Shown here piece by piece: positions 1-7,505 of a stretch of 64,000 nt of DNA. Below the pieces are notes generated by a model, which saw only the letters and a program-made list of their open reading frames with translations, made no database searches and was not told the origin of the DNA. Source of the DNA: Synergistaceae bacterium (lineage in GTDB: Bacteria; Synergistota; Synergistia; Synergistales; Aminobacteriaceae); NCBI GenBank assembly GCA_017443945.1, contig JAFSXS010000068.1, positions 28,156-92,155 of the forward strand. The letters run 5' to 3'. The translations under genes and the position numbers were made by a program. The stretch's first letter is position 1, and the number at the start of each line of letters is the position of its first letter.

Positions 1-229
1 TAATGCTGCCATTAATGAACGAAAAATTTTCCGGATGTCCTGAATTATTTAATGCTGCGTCAAGATTTTTTTGCGTGCCTGAGCTGAAGTCGTCGAGTCC
101 CCTTACATTTTGTCCGAGCGATAATAAAGCCTCTGTCAAGTGAGAGCCGATAAAACCTGCTGCACCCGTAATGAGCCAATTATATTTTGCGTTGATTCGG
201 CCTGATAAAATTTTTGAGTAAATGCTCAT
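1..229 (-). CDS. NAD-dependent sugar epimerase, N-terminal part (cut by window edge)
   Basis: The minus strand from the ATG at 229 reads through to the window edge (76 codons seen). It has a short N-terminal extension and then a Rossmann glycine motif, [11 protein letters not shown] at residues 21-31 (G22, G25, G28), followed by a GLDDFSSG segment. That combination is typical of extended short-chain dehydrogenases of the UDP-GlcNAc/UDP-GlcNAcA 4-epimerase type (WbpP/TviC/GalE), which make sugar nucleotides for surface polysaccharide. The catalytic YxxxK lies outside the window. greA ends only 2 bp before this start, so the two are probably cotranscribed. The substrate cannot be assigned from this fragment. 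Confidence 0.8.
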   Translation of the reverse strand, partial: MSIYSKILSGRINAKYNWLITGAAGFIGSHLTEALLSLGQNVRGLDDFSSGTQKNLDAALNNSGHPENFSFINGSI

Positions 230-231
230 TA

Positions 232-732
232 TTATTTCTCGATCGATACAATTTTTAATCTTCTTGTGCCTCTGGGGATTCTTACGAGAATTTCTGCGCC
301 CGCAATATGACCTGAAATCGCCTGACCGACGGGACTCTTTTGTGAAATTCTCTGCACTCCTTTAGCGTTGACTGCTGCGCCGGATAATTCTTCGGAGCCG
401 ACAAGCTCATATTTATAAATTTTTCCGGGCTGGTCTAAGTCTTCAAGTGTGATAGTTAAGCCGATACCGACTCTATTAGTGTCGAGTTTTGCTTCATCAA
501 TGACAGTAACTTTGCTTAAAGTGTTCTCAAGGTCTAATATTCTATCTTCGAGCTTGGCTTGTTCTTCTTTTGCTGCTGCGTACTCTGCGTTTTCGCTCAA
601 GTCTCCGAATGCGCGTGCTTCCTCTAATTGTCTAGCTACTTCCTGACGTTTGACCGTTCTTAAGTGCGTTAATTCCTCGCTGAGTCTCTCGTACCCTTTG
701 CGTGTCATTTCGTGTGTGTCTGATTTCTTCAT
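232..732 (-). CDS. greA: Transcription elongation factor GreA
   Basis: 166 aa, the usual GreA length. The N-terminal half is the long antiparallel coiled coil with the conserved segment [16 protein letters not shown] (residues 43-58). D44 and E47 correspond to the acidic tip that coordinates Mg2+ in the RNA polymerase secondary channel. The C-terminal half is the FKBP-like domain with the SPVGQAISG segment. It stimulates transcript cleavage in backtracked RNA polymerase and rescues arrested complexes. The start has a GAGGA Shine-Dalgarno. It is divergent from the BI-1 gene across about 75 bp and lies directly upstream of the epimerase. Confidence 0.96.
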   Translation of the reverse strand: MKKSDTHEMTRKGYERLSEELTHLRTVKRQEVARQLEEARAFGDLSENAEYAAAKEEQAKLEDRILDLENTLSKVTVIDEAKLDTNRVGIGLTITLEDLDQPGKIYKYELVGSEELSGAAVNAKGVQRISQKSPVGQAISGHIAGAEILVRIPRGTRRLKIVSIEK

Positions 733-807
733 AATAAATCCTCACATTCTGATAAAATATAACCTGCATATTTTACTTCATAATAGAATTAAGGAGATGT
801 AAATTTT

Positions 808-1524
808 ATGTCGCAATATGAAAATTATGCGTCTTATGCGCCTGGAGTAGATACACTGGAGATAACTAATACTCTTTTCCGCAAAGTTTACCAGTTTATG
901 GCGTTGGGATTAATTATAACGTCTGTTGCAGCATATTTGACGGCCTCAAGTCCTGCGATGATAAATTTTTTATTTGGTTCGCGGGCACCGTTGATTATTG
1001 CTGTAGTTGTTGAGCTTGGACTCGTGTTTTATTTAGGATTTGCGATTAATAAAATTTCTGCTGGGACGGCGTTAATATTATTTTTGCTTTACAGTCTCGT
1101 GAACGGCTTGACATGTTCTGTATTATTGCTTGTATACACGCAGGCATCAATTTATCAGGCGTTTTTCACGACGGCTGGAATGTTCGGTGTAATGAGCATT
1201 TACGGGCTTTACACTAAGCGCGATTTAACGGGCATGGGAAGTTTCTTAATTATGGGCTTGTTCGGTCTTATTATTGCGGGGCTTATAAATATGTTCATGA
1301 GATCCACCGGCATGGAAATGGCGATAAGCATAATGGGAATAATAATTTTCATGGGGTTGACTGCATATGACACGGCGAAAATTAAGCAGCTTTCAATGAC
1401 AGTAAACGGCGCAGATGACTCTGCATTAACGAAAATTGCGGTTATAGGAGCGTTACAACTTTATCTTGACTTCATTAATTTATTTATTTATTTGCTGAGA
1501 TTATTTGGTAAGCGCAGAGACTAA
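808..1524 (+). CDS. Bax inhibitor-1 (BI-1/YccA) family membrane protein
   Basis: 238 aa with a soluble N-terminus of about 30 residues and then seven hydrophobic segments, matching the BI-1/YccA/TMBIM family. It has the C-terminal ITS-like MGLTAYDTAKIK segment (near residue 190) that is typical of the family, and ends LDFINLFIYLLRLFGKRRD. Bacterial members such as YccA bind FtsH and modulate membrane-protein quality control, and BsYetJ leaks calcium; which applies here is unknown. An AAGGAG precedes the ATG with a rather long spacing (11 nt). An intrinsic terminator follows, so it appears to be a single-gene unit. Confidence 0.9.
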   Translation: MSQYENYASYAPGVDTLEITNTLFRKVYQFMALGLIITSVAAYLTASSPAMINFLFGSRAPLIIAVVVELGLVFYLGFAINKISAGTALILFLLYSLVNGLTCSVLLLVYTQASIYQAFFTTAGMFGVMSIYGLYTKRDLTGMGSFLIMGLFGLIIAGLINMFMRSTGMEMAISIMGIIIFMGLTAYDTAKIKQLSMTVNGADDSALTKIAVIGALQLYLDFINLFIYLLRLFGKRRD

Positions 1525-1546
1525 GATATTTACGAAAATTTTTGTG

Positions 1547-1582
1547 TTCCCTTGTCTGTAATGGCGAGGGAATTTTTTTTTT
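1547..1582 (+). terminator. Intrinsic terminator after the BI-1 gene
   Basis: Inverted repeat TTCCCT (1547-1552) / AGGGAA (1567-1572) followed directly by a run of nine T. It lies 22 bp after the BI-1 stop codon. Confidence 0.8.
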
Positions 1583-1873
1583 GCAGATAATTGTAATTAA
1601 TTAAAGTTGATTGATTGTTAGCGCTAATAAATGATGAAGTTGTTGCAAATTTTCAAGTGTGTGAGAAAAAATTTTTTGCGCGAAAATTATTGCATTAATA
1701 AAAAATTTTTCTTCGCGAGTCTTTGTGAATGCATGAACGAAATTAAATTTTTGTAGTTGCAAATGTAGTTGTAAAAATATTTTTTTGCTGGGAAGATATA
1801 ATTTGTTCGAGAAATATTTTATCACATGTTTTGCTTTTTTCGGCGGATTCATAGGGCTGCAAAGTTTTATAAA
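1583..1873. other. AT-rich intergenic stretch without a recognisable gene
   Basis: Very AT-rich sequence with many A/T runs. Open frames crossing it on either strand have low-complexity Lys/Phe-rich translations, no convincing Shine-Dalgarno and no family resemblance, so I do not call them. Beyond it the gap continues into a dispersed repeat (1874-2013) and the promoter of the thioesterase gene. Confidence 0.6.
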
Positions 1874-2013
1874 ACATTTTCGGAAAACTATGACAAAATA
1901 TTTTTGTTGAGCTTGTATATTAATTTGTTGTATGTGTGCGCCCCGTTTTTTATCGCACTTTTTTTCTACGCCCGTAATTATAAATGCACGTTTCCGAAAG
2001 ACTTTATAGTAAT
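1874..2013 (+). repeat. Dispersed intergenic repeat family C, copy 1
   Basis: About 140 bp that recurs, diverged, at 40215-40330 and 58631-58868. Shared blocks are ACTATGACAAAATATTTT near the left end, TTTGTT(G/C)TATGTGTGCG in the middle and ATTATAAATGCACGT near the right end. The ends carry inverted TTTCGGAAA-type sequences (TTTTCGGAAAAC on the left, GTTTCCGAAAG on the right). No open frame is conserved between copies, which points to a non-coding MITE-like or structured element. Confidence 0.7.
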
Positions 2014-2161
2014 TGCACTTGAATAGCTGTAAAAATGTTCGCACCATTTATAACCGGTTGCAAAAAGATTTTCGCCCTTGACATTGCATTTATAGATTTT
2101 AAAGTGTTCTCAACTAATAATAATTTCGCGATAAAATTTTTATTTCCGCCTGTTTGACTGT

Positions 2162-2201
2162 TATAATGCGTGAAAATTGTCGAAAGGATTATTTTTGCAT
2201 G
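2162..2201 (+). promoter_or_regulatory. Probable promoter -10 and Shine-Dalgarno for the thioesterase operon
   Basis: TATAAT at 2162-2167, followed by AAAGGA (2183-2188) about 10 nt before the ATG at 2199. No good -35 sits 17 bp upstream. A TTGACA at 2078-2083 is too far away to pair with this -10. Confidence 0.4.
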
Positions 2202-2936
2202 TATTCACGAGATTTAAAGGTTATGCCGTCGGGAGCTTCATGTCTTGGCACGATAAAATTAAAAAATTTGCTCGACCACTTTCAAGACACAGCCGGACTC
2301 GCCGTCGATGACATAGAAGGCACTGCAACAGAACTTAACGCGCGCGGTTATTCATGGGTTCTGACACGCTATGAAATTAACTTTATCGGCCGTCTTCCCG
2401 TGTTGGACGAAAAATTTCGCATAAAAACTTTTCATGACCCTTCGCACGGTTATAACACGTTGAGAGTCTTTCACGTCGAGTCAGAGAATGGAACTCCTAT
2501 AATTTACGCAAAAACGAGCTGGATTTTATTGGACTTAGCAGCCGGACGAGCAGTAAAAGCCGCCGCACATCTGCCAGAAATTATTACGAACGATACGCCC
2601 GCAATAGATTCTGATTTTCGAGAAATTCCTGATTTTGACGATTCACAAATTATCAAGACTGTAAATAAACATGTAACTTTTCATGATTTGGACTATAACT
2701 CACATGTAAATAACGCGGTTTATTTCGGGTGGATATTTGACTCAACGCCGGTTGACTTGATGAATCATGAATTAAAATATTTGTGCGCTTCATTCAGGAG
2801 CGGTGCAAGACTCGGCGAAAATATTACGATTCAGATAGCAGAGCCGGAAAAAAATTTATTCGCATATAAAATTTTGCGTGAAAATATCAAGAAACCCAGC
2901 GCAAATTTTCTGTGCAAATGGGAGACTAAAGAATGA
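2199..2936 (+). CDS. Acyl-ACP thioesterase (FatA/FatB-like)
   Basis: 245 aa from the ATG at 2199, preferred over the in-frame ATG at 2154 because AAAGGA stands about 10 nt upstream and the likely -10 box lies between the two. Two tandem hot-dog folds are expected. The second contains DLDYNSHVNNAVY, the conserved catalytic Asn/His region of the acyl-ACP thioesterase family, and the first contains a GYSWVLTRYEI segment. The family hydrolyses acyl-ACP to release free fatty acids. The stop overlaps the start of trkA by 4 bp (ATGA), so translation is probably coupled, although no functional link between the two is obvious. Confidence 0.88.
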   Translation: MYSRDLKVMPSGASCLGTIKLKNLLDHFQDTAGLAVDDIEGTATELNARGYSWVLTRYEINFIGRLPVLDEKFRIKTFHDPSHGYNTLRVFHVESENGTPIIYAKTSWILLDLAAGRAVKAAAHLPEIITNDTPAIDSDFREIPDFDDSQIIKTVNKHVTFHDLDYNSHVNNAVYFGWIFDSTPVDLMNHELKYLCASFRSGARLGENITIQIAEPEKNLFAYKILRENIKKPSANFLCKWETKE

Positions 2937-4327
2937 AAATTGTTATTGTAGGAGCAGGAGAAATCGGACGTAATGTCGCACTGAATCTTTCAAAGGATGA
3001 GAACGAGAATCACGACATTTATTTAGTAGACAACAACGAGGCAAACGCAAAAAATGCAGAAGAGCTTGACGTTCAAGTAATACGCGGAAACGGTGCACGC
3101 CCTCAAATACTCGCTCAGGCAGGAATTATCCCCGGCGGTGATGTTGATATGTTAATCGCCTGCACAGATCGCGACGAAGTCAATATGTTAGCATGCTGGA
3201 TCGCAAAAAGTGCCGGAGTCCCCGTTGTTATTTCACGCGCAAGAAATTTAGAGTTCACAGACTCGCCTGACTGGGGACGCAAACTCGGAATCAACATGAT
3301 GATTTCTCCCGAACGTTCAATCGCTCGCGAAGTTTTGAGTCTCTTGGCCGTTAGTTCTGCGACTCATACAGCTGAATTATTAGACGGCAGAGCAGCACTT
3401 TACACGCTGAAAATTGCGGAAAATTCCCCGTTAGTAAATATGGCGTTGAAGGATATTCGCGTAAAATTTCCGGAATTAATTGCAGTCTTTGTTCACGTTG
3501 CACACGAGGGCGGCGAATCAGGAGTCCCAAACGGTTTTACGATATTGAAACCTGATGATGTCTGCCACGTTGTTACATATAAGAAGAGCGCAGAAATTTT
3601 ACAGGAGTTATTCCAGCCCGACCCGGAAAAATCGCGGCCGCTTAGACGTTTATTTATTGTAGGAGGCGGGAAATTAGGGACTCAAATCGCGCAGAGAGTC
3701 AGACGTGAATTTGGAAATGTCAGCCTGCGTTTAATCGACAAAGACCCGTTCAGGTGTGAAAAACTTTCTGAGGAGTTCGGCGAGGCACTTGTAATAAATT
3801 GCGACGGTGCGGACAAAAAAGTTTTAAGCGAGGAAGGAATCGAATTAGCTGACGGTTATGTATGTGCTACTGATTCGGACGAGCTAAATTTAATTTATTC
3901 TGTCATAGCTAAGACAATGGGCGCGAAAAAAACTATTGCAATCGTCAAGCGCAAAGATTATCAGGATTTAACAGAGTCAATGCAGGTTGATGCAATTGTT
4001 GACCCTAATGAGGCACTAGCTAATTTATTGCTTAGAGTCGTACGTTATCCGACACATACACTTGCATATTCAATGATTGAGCAGATAAACGCTGAAATGT
4101 TAGAAGTCGTCATGAAAGAAGATAATGATTTAATCGGCAAAAGTTTAATGGAGCTGAAATTACAAAAAGGTGTTATTGTTGCGTTATTAGGTCGTGGAAA
4201 TGAAGTCTTAGTCCCAACCGGAGCTACAAAAATTTTGGCAGGGGATCACGTAATTTTATTTGCTTTAACGTCGATGATGCCGGAAGCCGCAAAATTATTC
4301 GGAGCAGAGTTAAACAATGAAGATTAA
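2933..4327 (+). CDS. trkA: Trk potassium uptake regulator TrkA
   Basis: 464 aa with two TrkA-N (RCK) plus TrkA-C units in tandem, the classical duplicated TrkA layout. The first nucleotide-binding motif is VGAGEIG (residues 6-12); the second is VGGGKLGTQIAQRV near residue 240. It is the peripheral NAD(H)/ATP-binding gating subunit of the TrkH potassium channel. It starts inside the thioesterase stop codon and overlaps trkH by 11 bp, so the three genes form one operon. Confidence 0.96.
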   Translation: MKIVIVGAGEIGRNVALNLSKDENENHDIYLVDNNEANAKNAEELDVQVIRGNGARPQILAQAGIIPGGDVDMLIACTDRDEVNMLACWIAKSAGVPVVISRARNLEFTDSPDWGRKLGINMMISPERSIAREVLSLLAVSSATHTAELLDGRAALYTLKIAENSPLVNMALKDIRVKFPELIAVFVHVAHEGGESGVPNGFTILKPDDVCHVVTYKKSAEILQELFQPDPEKSRPLRRLFIVGGGKLGTQIAQRVRREFGNVSLRLIDKDPFRCEKLSEEFGEALVINCDGADKKVLSEEGIELADGYVCATDSDELNLIYSVIAKTMGAKKTIAIVKRKDYQDLTESMQVDAIVDPNEALANLLLRVVRYPTHTLAYSMIEQINAEMLEVVMKEDNDLIGKSLMELKLQKGVIVALLGRGNEVLVPTGATKILAGDHVILFALTSMMPEAAKLFGAELNNED

Positions 4328-5765
4328 AACAGTTTCGGGCGTAATAGCTTTAATTTGTCTAGTTGTGTCGTGTGCGATGATACCGTCTTTATTGATTGCT
4401 CTTTATGACGGAAGCAGGGACTCGAGTGCGTTTGCTATGTCAATGCTTGCGGGTTTCTTGACGTGTGCTGCATTGCGAATCTACTCGAAAAATTTTTATT
4501 CGTCAATCGGGATTCGTGAAGGAGTCGGAATAACGGGTTTCTCATGGGTTGCTGCGTCATTGCTGGGTGCGCTGCCTTATTATTTTGCGGGATCTGTGCC
4601 GAGTTACACGGACGCATTTTTTGAGACAATGTCAGGATTCACAACAACGGGAGCGACAATTTTTACGAATATTGAAGCATTGCCGCGAGGAATTTTATTA
4701 TGGCGGTCTCTTACACACTGGATGGGCGGAATGGGAATAATTGTATTGAGTCTTGCTGTGCTGCCGTTCTTAGGAGTCTCCGGAATGGAAATGTACAAAG
4801 CTGAAGTCCCCGGAGTAACCGCAGAAAAATTGACTCCCCGTTTACATCAGACAGCGATTTATTTATGGGGCGTTTATGTAGCGTTTACTCTGATTGAGAC
4901 GGTTTTATTATGCATGGGGGGAATGACTTTATTTGATGCATTTGCACATTCATGTTCGACGATAGCAACGGGCGGTTTCTCGACGAAAAATAATTCAGTC
5001 GCATATTTTACGAGTCCGTTTATTCAGTGGGTAATAATAATTTTCATGTTTGCCAGCGGAGTAAATTTTTCGTTGTATTTCCTGATATTGAATAAAAGAT
5101 TTCGTGAATTTCTTGCTGACGAAGAGTTTAAATCATATTTATTTATCACGATCGGTGCGGCTCTTGCGATGTCGGCAGCTTTATATTTTGCGGGCTCATT
5201 TTTCGGAATTGAACACACTTTGAGGCGTACATTTTTTCATGTAGTAAGCGTCATGACGACAACAGGATTTATTGTCGAAGATTATAATTTATGGCCGGAA
5301 TTTACGAAATTTATATTTGTCTTGTTAATGTTTATAGGAGCGTCAGGAGGTTCAACGGGGGGCGGCTGTAAAGTTTCGAGATTTATAATAATAGGCCGTC
5401 AGCTAAAATCTGAAATATGGAGACTCTTACATCCTAGAGCAATAATTACAGCGCGATTAAATTCTAAGCCGATTCCAAAAAGTACAATGGACTCATCGAC
5501 GGCGTTTTTTGTGTTGTATATGGCGATATTGTCATTTGCGACTCTAATTACTACAGGATTCGGGATTGATTTATTGACATCATTTACGGGCGTGTTGACG
5601 TGTTTAAGCAATGTCGGGCCGGGGTTAAATGCTTTAGGGCCTGTAGAAAATTTTGCGTGGCTGCCTTCTGTTGTAAAATGGCTGTTTTCGTTCTGTATGT
5701 TAGCGGGGAGGCTTGAATTATTTGCGGTCTTGTTATTATTAATGCCCGGCACATATAGAAAATAG
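4317..5765 (+). CDS. trkH: Trk/Ktr-type potassium transporter membrane subunit TrkH
   Basis: 482 aa integral membrane protein of the superfamily of K+ transporters. The four P-loop filter regions can be seen: TTTGATIF, ATGGFSTKN, TTTGFIVED and LSNVGPGLN. The glycines of these loops form the K+ selectivity filter. The LMFIGASGGSTGGGCK segment between loops 3 and 4 matches the gating-loop region. It overlaps trkA by 11 bp. It is followed by a G-rich repeat and no clear terminator. Confidence 0.96.
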   Translation: MKIKTVSGVIALICLVVSCAMIPSLLIALYDGSRDSSAFAMSMLAGFLTCAALRIYSKNFYSSIGIREGVGITGFSWVAASLLGALPYYFAGSVPSYTDAFFETMSGFTTTGATIFTNIEALPRGILLWRSLTHWMGGMGIIVLSLAVLPFLGVSGMEMYKAEVPGVTAEKLTPRLHQTAIYLWGVYVAFTLIETVLLCMGGMTLFDAFAHSCSTIATGGFSTKNNSVAYFTSPFIQWVIIIFMFASGVNFSLYFLILNKRFREFLADEEFKSYLFITIGAALAMSAALYFAGSFFGIEHTLRRTFFHVVSVMTTTGFIVEDYNLWPEFTKFIFVLLMFIGASGGSTGGGCKVSRFIIIGRQLKSEIWRLLHPRAIITARLNSKPIPKSTMDSSTAFFVLYMAILSFATLITTGFGIDLLTSFTGVLTCLSNVGPGLNALGPVENFAWLPSVVKWLFSFCMLAGRLELFAVLLLLMPGTYRK

Positions 5766-5780
5766 CTGTAAAAACTTTTC

Positions 5781-5841
5781 TCTGTTCGCGCTGCACATTC
5801 AAAACGGGTGGGCGGGTGGGCAGGACGAGTTCTGTTCGCGC
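5781..5841 (+). repeat. G-quadruplex-type repeat family A, copy 1
   Basis: GGGTGGGCGGGTGGG at 5806-5820 lies between two identical 11-bp direct repeats TCTGTTCGCGC (5781-5791 and 5831-5841), exactly 50 bp apart. The same architecture, with different direct-repeat sequences, recurs at 48997-49059 and 53834-53894. An ATTGCATT follows the second repeat. Confidence 0.85.
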
Positions 5842-5951
5842 GATGAATTAATTGCATTGAGCGGGAATTAATTTATTATTCAGGTACATTTACTATACAT
5901 TTTTGAATTTCGGCGGTTAAAATATTTTAATCATAAGGAGTTGACTAAAAT

Positions 5952-7484
5952 TTGAGTAATGATTATAGAAATCGCGTAAAAATTAAGGCACGTTTGCAGA
6001 TGATTTCATTTTTCAGCGGAGCAGCGACAATGATTCTTGAGCTTACAGGTTCGCGGATGGTTGCGCCTTTTTTCGGGACATCATTAATTGTCTGGACAGC
6101 TTTAATCGGAATTATCATGACGAGTCTATGTATAGGAAACTGGCTCGGCGGTGCAATGGCTGACAGAAGGCCGGACGGTCGTTTACTTGGGAGAATATTA
6201 TTATTTTCTGCTGTAATAATTGCTGTAACTGCATATTCAAGCAACATGATTTTAACGTGGCTGCAGTCGTTAGGGTTAAATTTGTATCTTGCTTCAGTAT
6301 TTGCGGCGGTGATAATATTTGCTCCCTCAAGTATTTTGCTGGGCATGGTGTCGCCGTTTACAGCGCGTCTTGCAATGCAGAATGTAGACTCATCCGGTGC
6401 GGTTGTGGGTCGTTTGTCTGCGTTAAATTCTGCGGGCAGTATCTTAGGTACATTTTTAGGCGGCTTTGTGCTGATTTCATTATTTCCGTCGGGAATTATT
6501 TTAATGCTGTTAGCTACAATGATTGCTTTATTGTCGGTCTTGTCATACACGGGAGCATGGCGAAATATTATATTAGTTATCATTCTTGCGGGTGCGTCAT
6601 ATGCGGCAGAAAGATTCGGGCTTCCATTTTCACCGCGCGGGATTCAGCTCGACACAGCATATAATCACTTGTCAATAATTGATTACGATGCAAGCAACAC
6701 GAGAACGGGCCGGCCTCTTAGAGTCTTAGTTACTAATCCTGACGCAGCACAGTCAATGATGTATCTTGATAACCCTTCCGAATTAGTGAGCAGTTACACA
6801 AAATTTTATGATCTAGCGTTTCATTATAAGCCTGACACACAAAAAATTTTAATGCTCGGAGGAGGGGGCTATTGTTTTCCCCGTTATTTGCTTGCAGAAC
6901 GTCCTGCCGTCTCTATTGATGTTGTAGAATTAGATCCGGGAGTAACTGAGACAGCACGAAAATATTTTAATTTGGCAGATCACCCGAATATGAGAATCTT
7001 TCACGAGGACGCTAGAACATTTTTGAATCGTGCAATAAAAGACGGTTTCGAGAAATATGACGCTATTTTAATGGACACTTTCAGCTCATGGACATCGATC
7101 CCGTTTCAAATGACGACAGTAGAGACCGCCGAAAAACTTCGTGAACTTCTCAAGCCTGACGGGACATTAATTGTAAATATTATAGCTTCACTTTACGGCA
7201 GCAAATCGGGAGTCTTTCACGGGATTTATAAAGCGTTTAACACGTCATTTAGTACGATGATGATATTTCCGGTTTTGTTCGAGGAGCAGAAATACTCACA
7301 AATTCTGCAAAATATAATACTTGTTGGAATGGGTGATACAGCTTCTACAGTGTCGCCGACTCCGGATGCAAAAATTTCTGCTTTGCTTGCTCATCAGTGG
7401 CTGACTCCATTTGTGCCGAATCCAGCAATCCCGGCATTTACGGACTCGTTTGCTCCTGTTGAGAGATATACACTTGTGCAATAA
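5952..7484 (+). CDS. Membrane-fused spermidine-synthase-like protein
   Basis: 510 aa from a TTG start with AAGGAG 11 nt upstream. Roughly the first 220 residues hold six to seven membrane segments. The rest is a class I Rossmann fold of the spermidine synthase/methyltransferase type: LMLGGGGYCFPRYL (nucleotide-binding glycines), DVVELDPGV (acidic strand end) and HEDARTFL, then AILMDTFSS. This is the fused membrane transporter-like plus polyamine-synthase-like family found widely in bacteria; the true reaction is mostly unknown. No speD or other polyamine gene is nearby. The next gene follows after 21 bp, so it may be cotranscribed with the ligase and secretion genes. Confidence 0.85.
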   Translation: MSNDYRNRVKIKARLQMISFFSGAATMILELTGSRMVAPFFGTSLIVWTALIGIIMTSLCIGNWLGGAMADRRPDGRLLGRILLFSAVIIAVTAYSSNMILTWLQSLGLNLYLASVFAAVIIFAPSSILLGMVSPFTARLAMQNVDSSGAVVGRLSALNSAGSILGTFLGGFVLISLFPSGIILMLLATMIALLSVLSYTGAWRNIILVIILAGASYAAERFGLPFSPRGIQLDTAYNHLSIIDYDASNTRTGRPLRVLVTNPDAAQSMMYLDNPSELVSSYTKFYDLAFHYKPDTQKILMLGGGGYCFPRYLLAERPAVSIDVVELDPGVTETARKYFNLADHPNMRIFHEDARTFLNRAIKDGFEKYDAILMDTFSSWTSIPFQMTTVETAEKLRELLKPDGTLIVNIIASLYGSKSGVFHGIYKAFNTSFSTMMIFPVLFEEQKYSQILQNIILVGMGDTASTVSPTPDAKISALLAHQWLTPFVPNPAIPAFTDSFAPVERYTLVQ

Positions 7485-7505
7485 AAATTTTAAGGAGTTG
7501 TATTC

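Noticed and set aside
1601..2047. A 148-codon minus-strand open frame in the gap after the BI-1 gene
   Set aside because: Low-complexity Lys/Phe-rich translation, no ribosome site, and it crosses a dispersed repeat that is not coding at its other two locations.
5399..5857. A 152-codon minus-strand open frame opposite trkH
   Set aside because: It is the shadow of the conserved trkH frame and extends over a G-rich repeat; its translation has no family likeness.
5963..6583. A 206-codon minus-strand open frame opposite the spermidine-synthase-like gene
   Set aside because: It lies wholly inside a well-supported membrane protein gene on the other strand and shows no ribosome site or motif.
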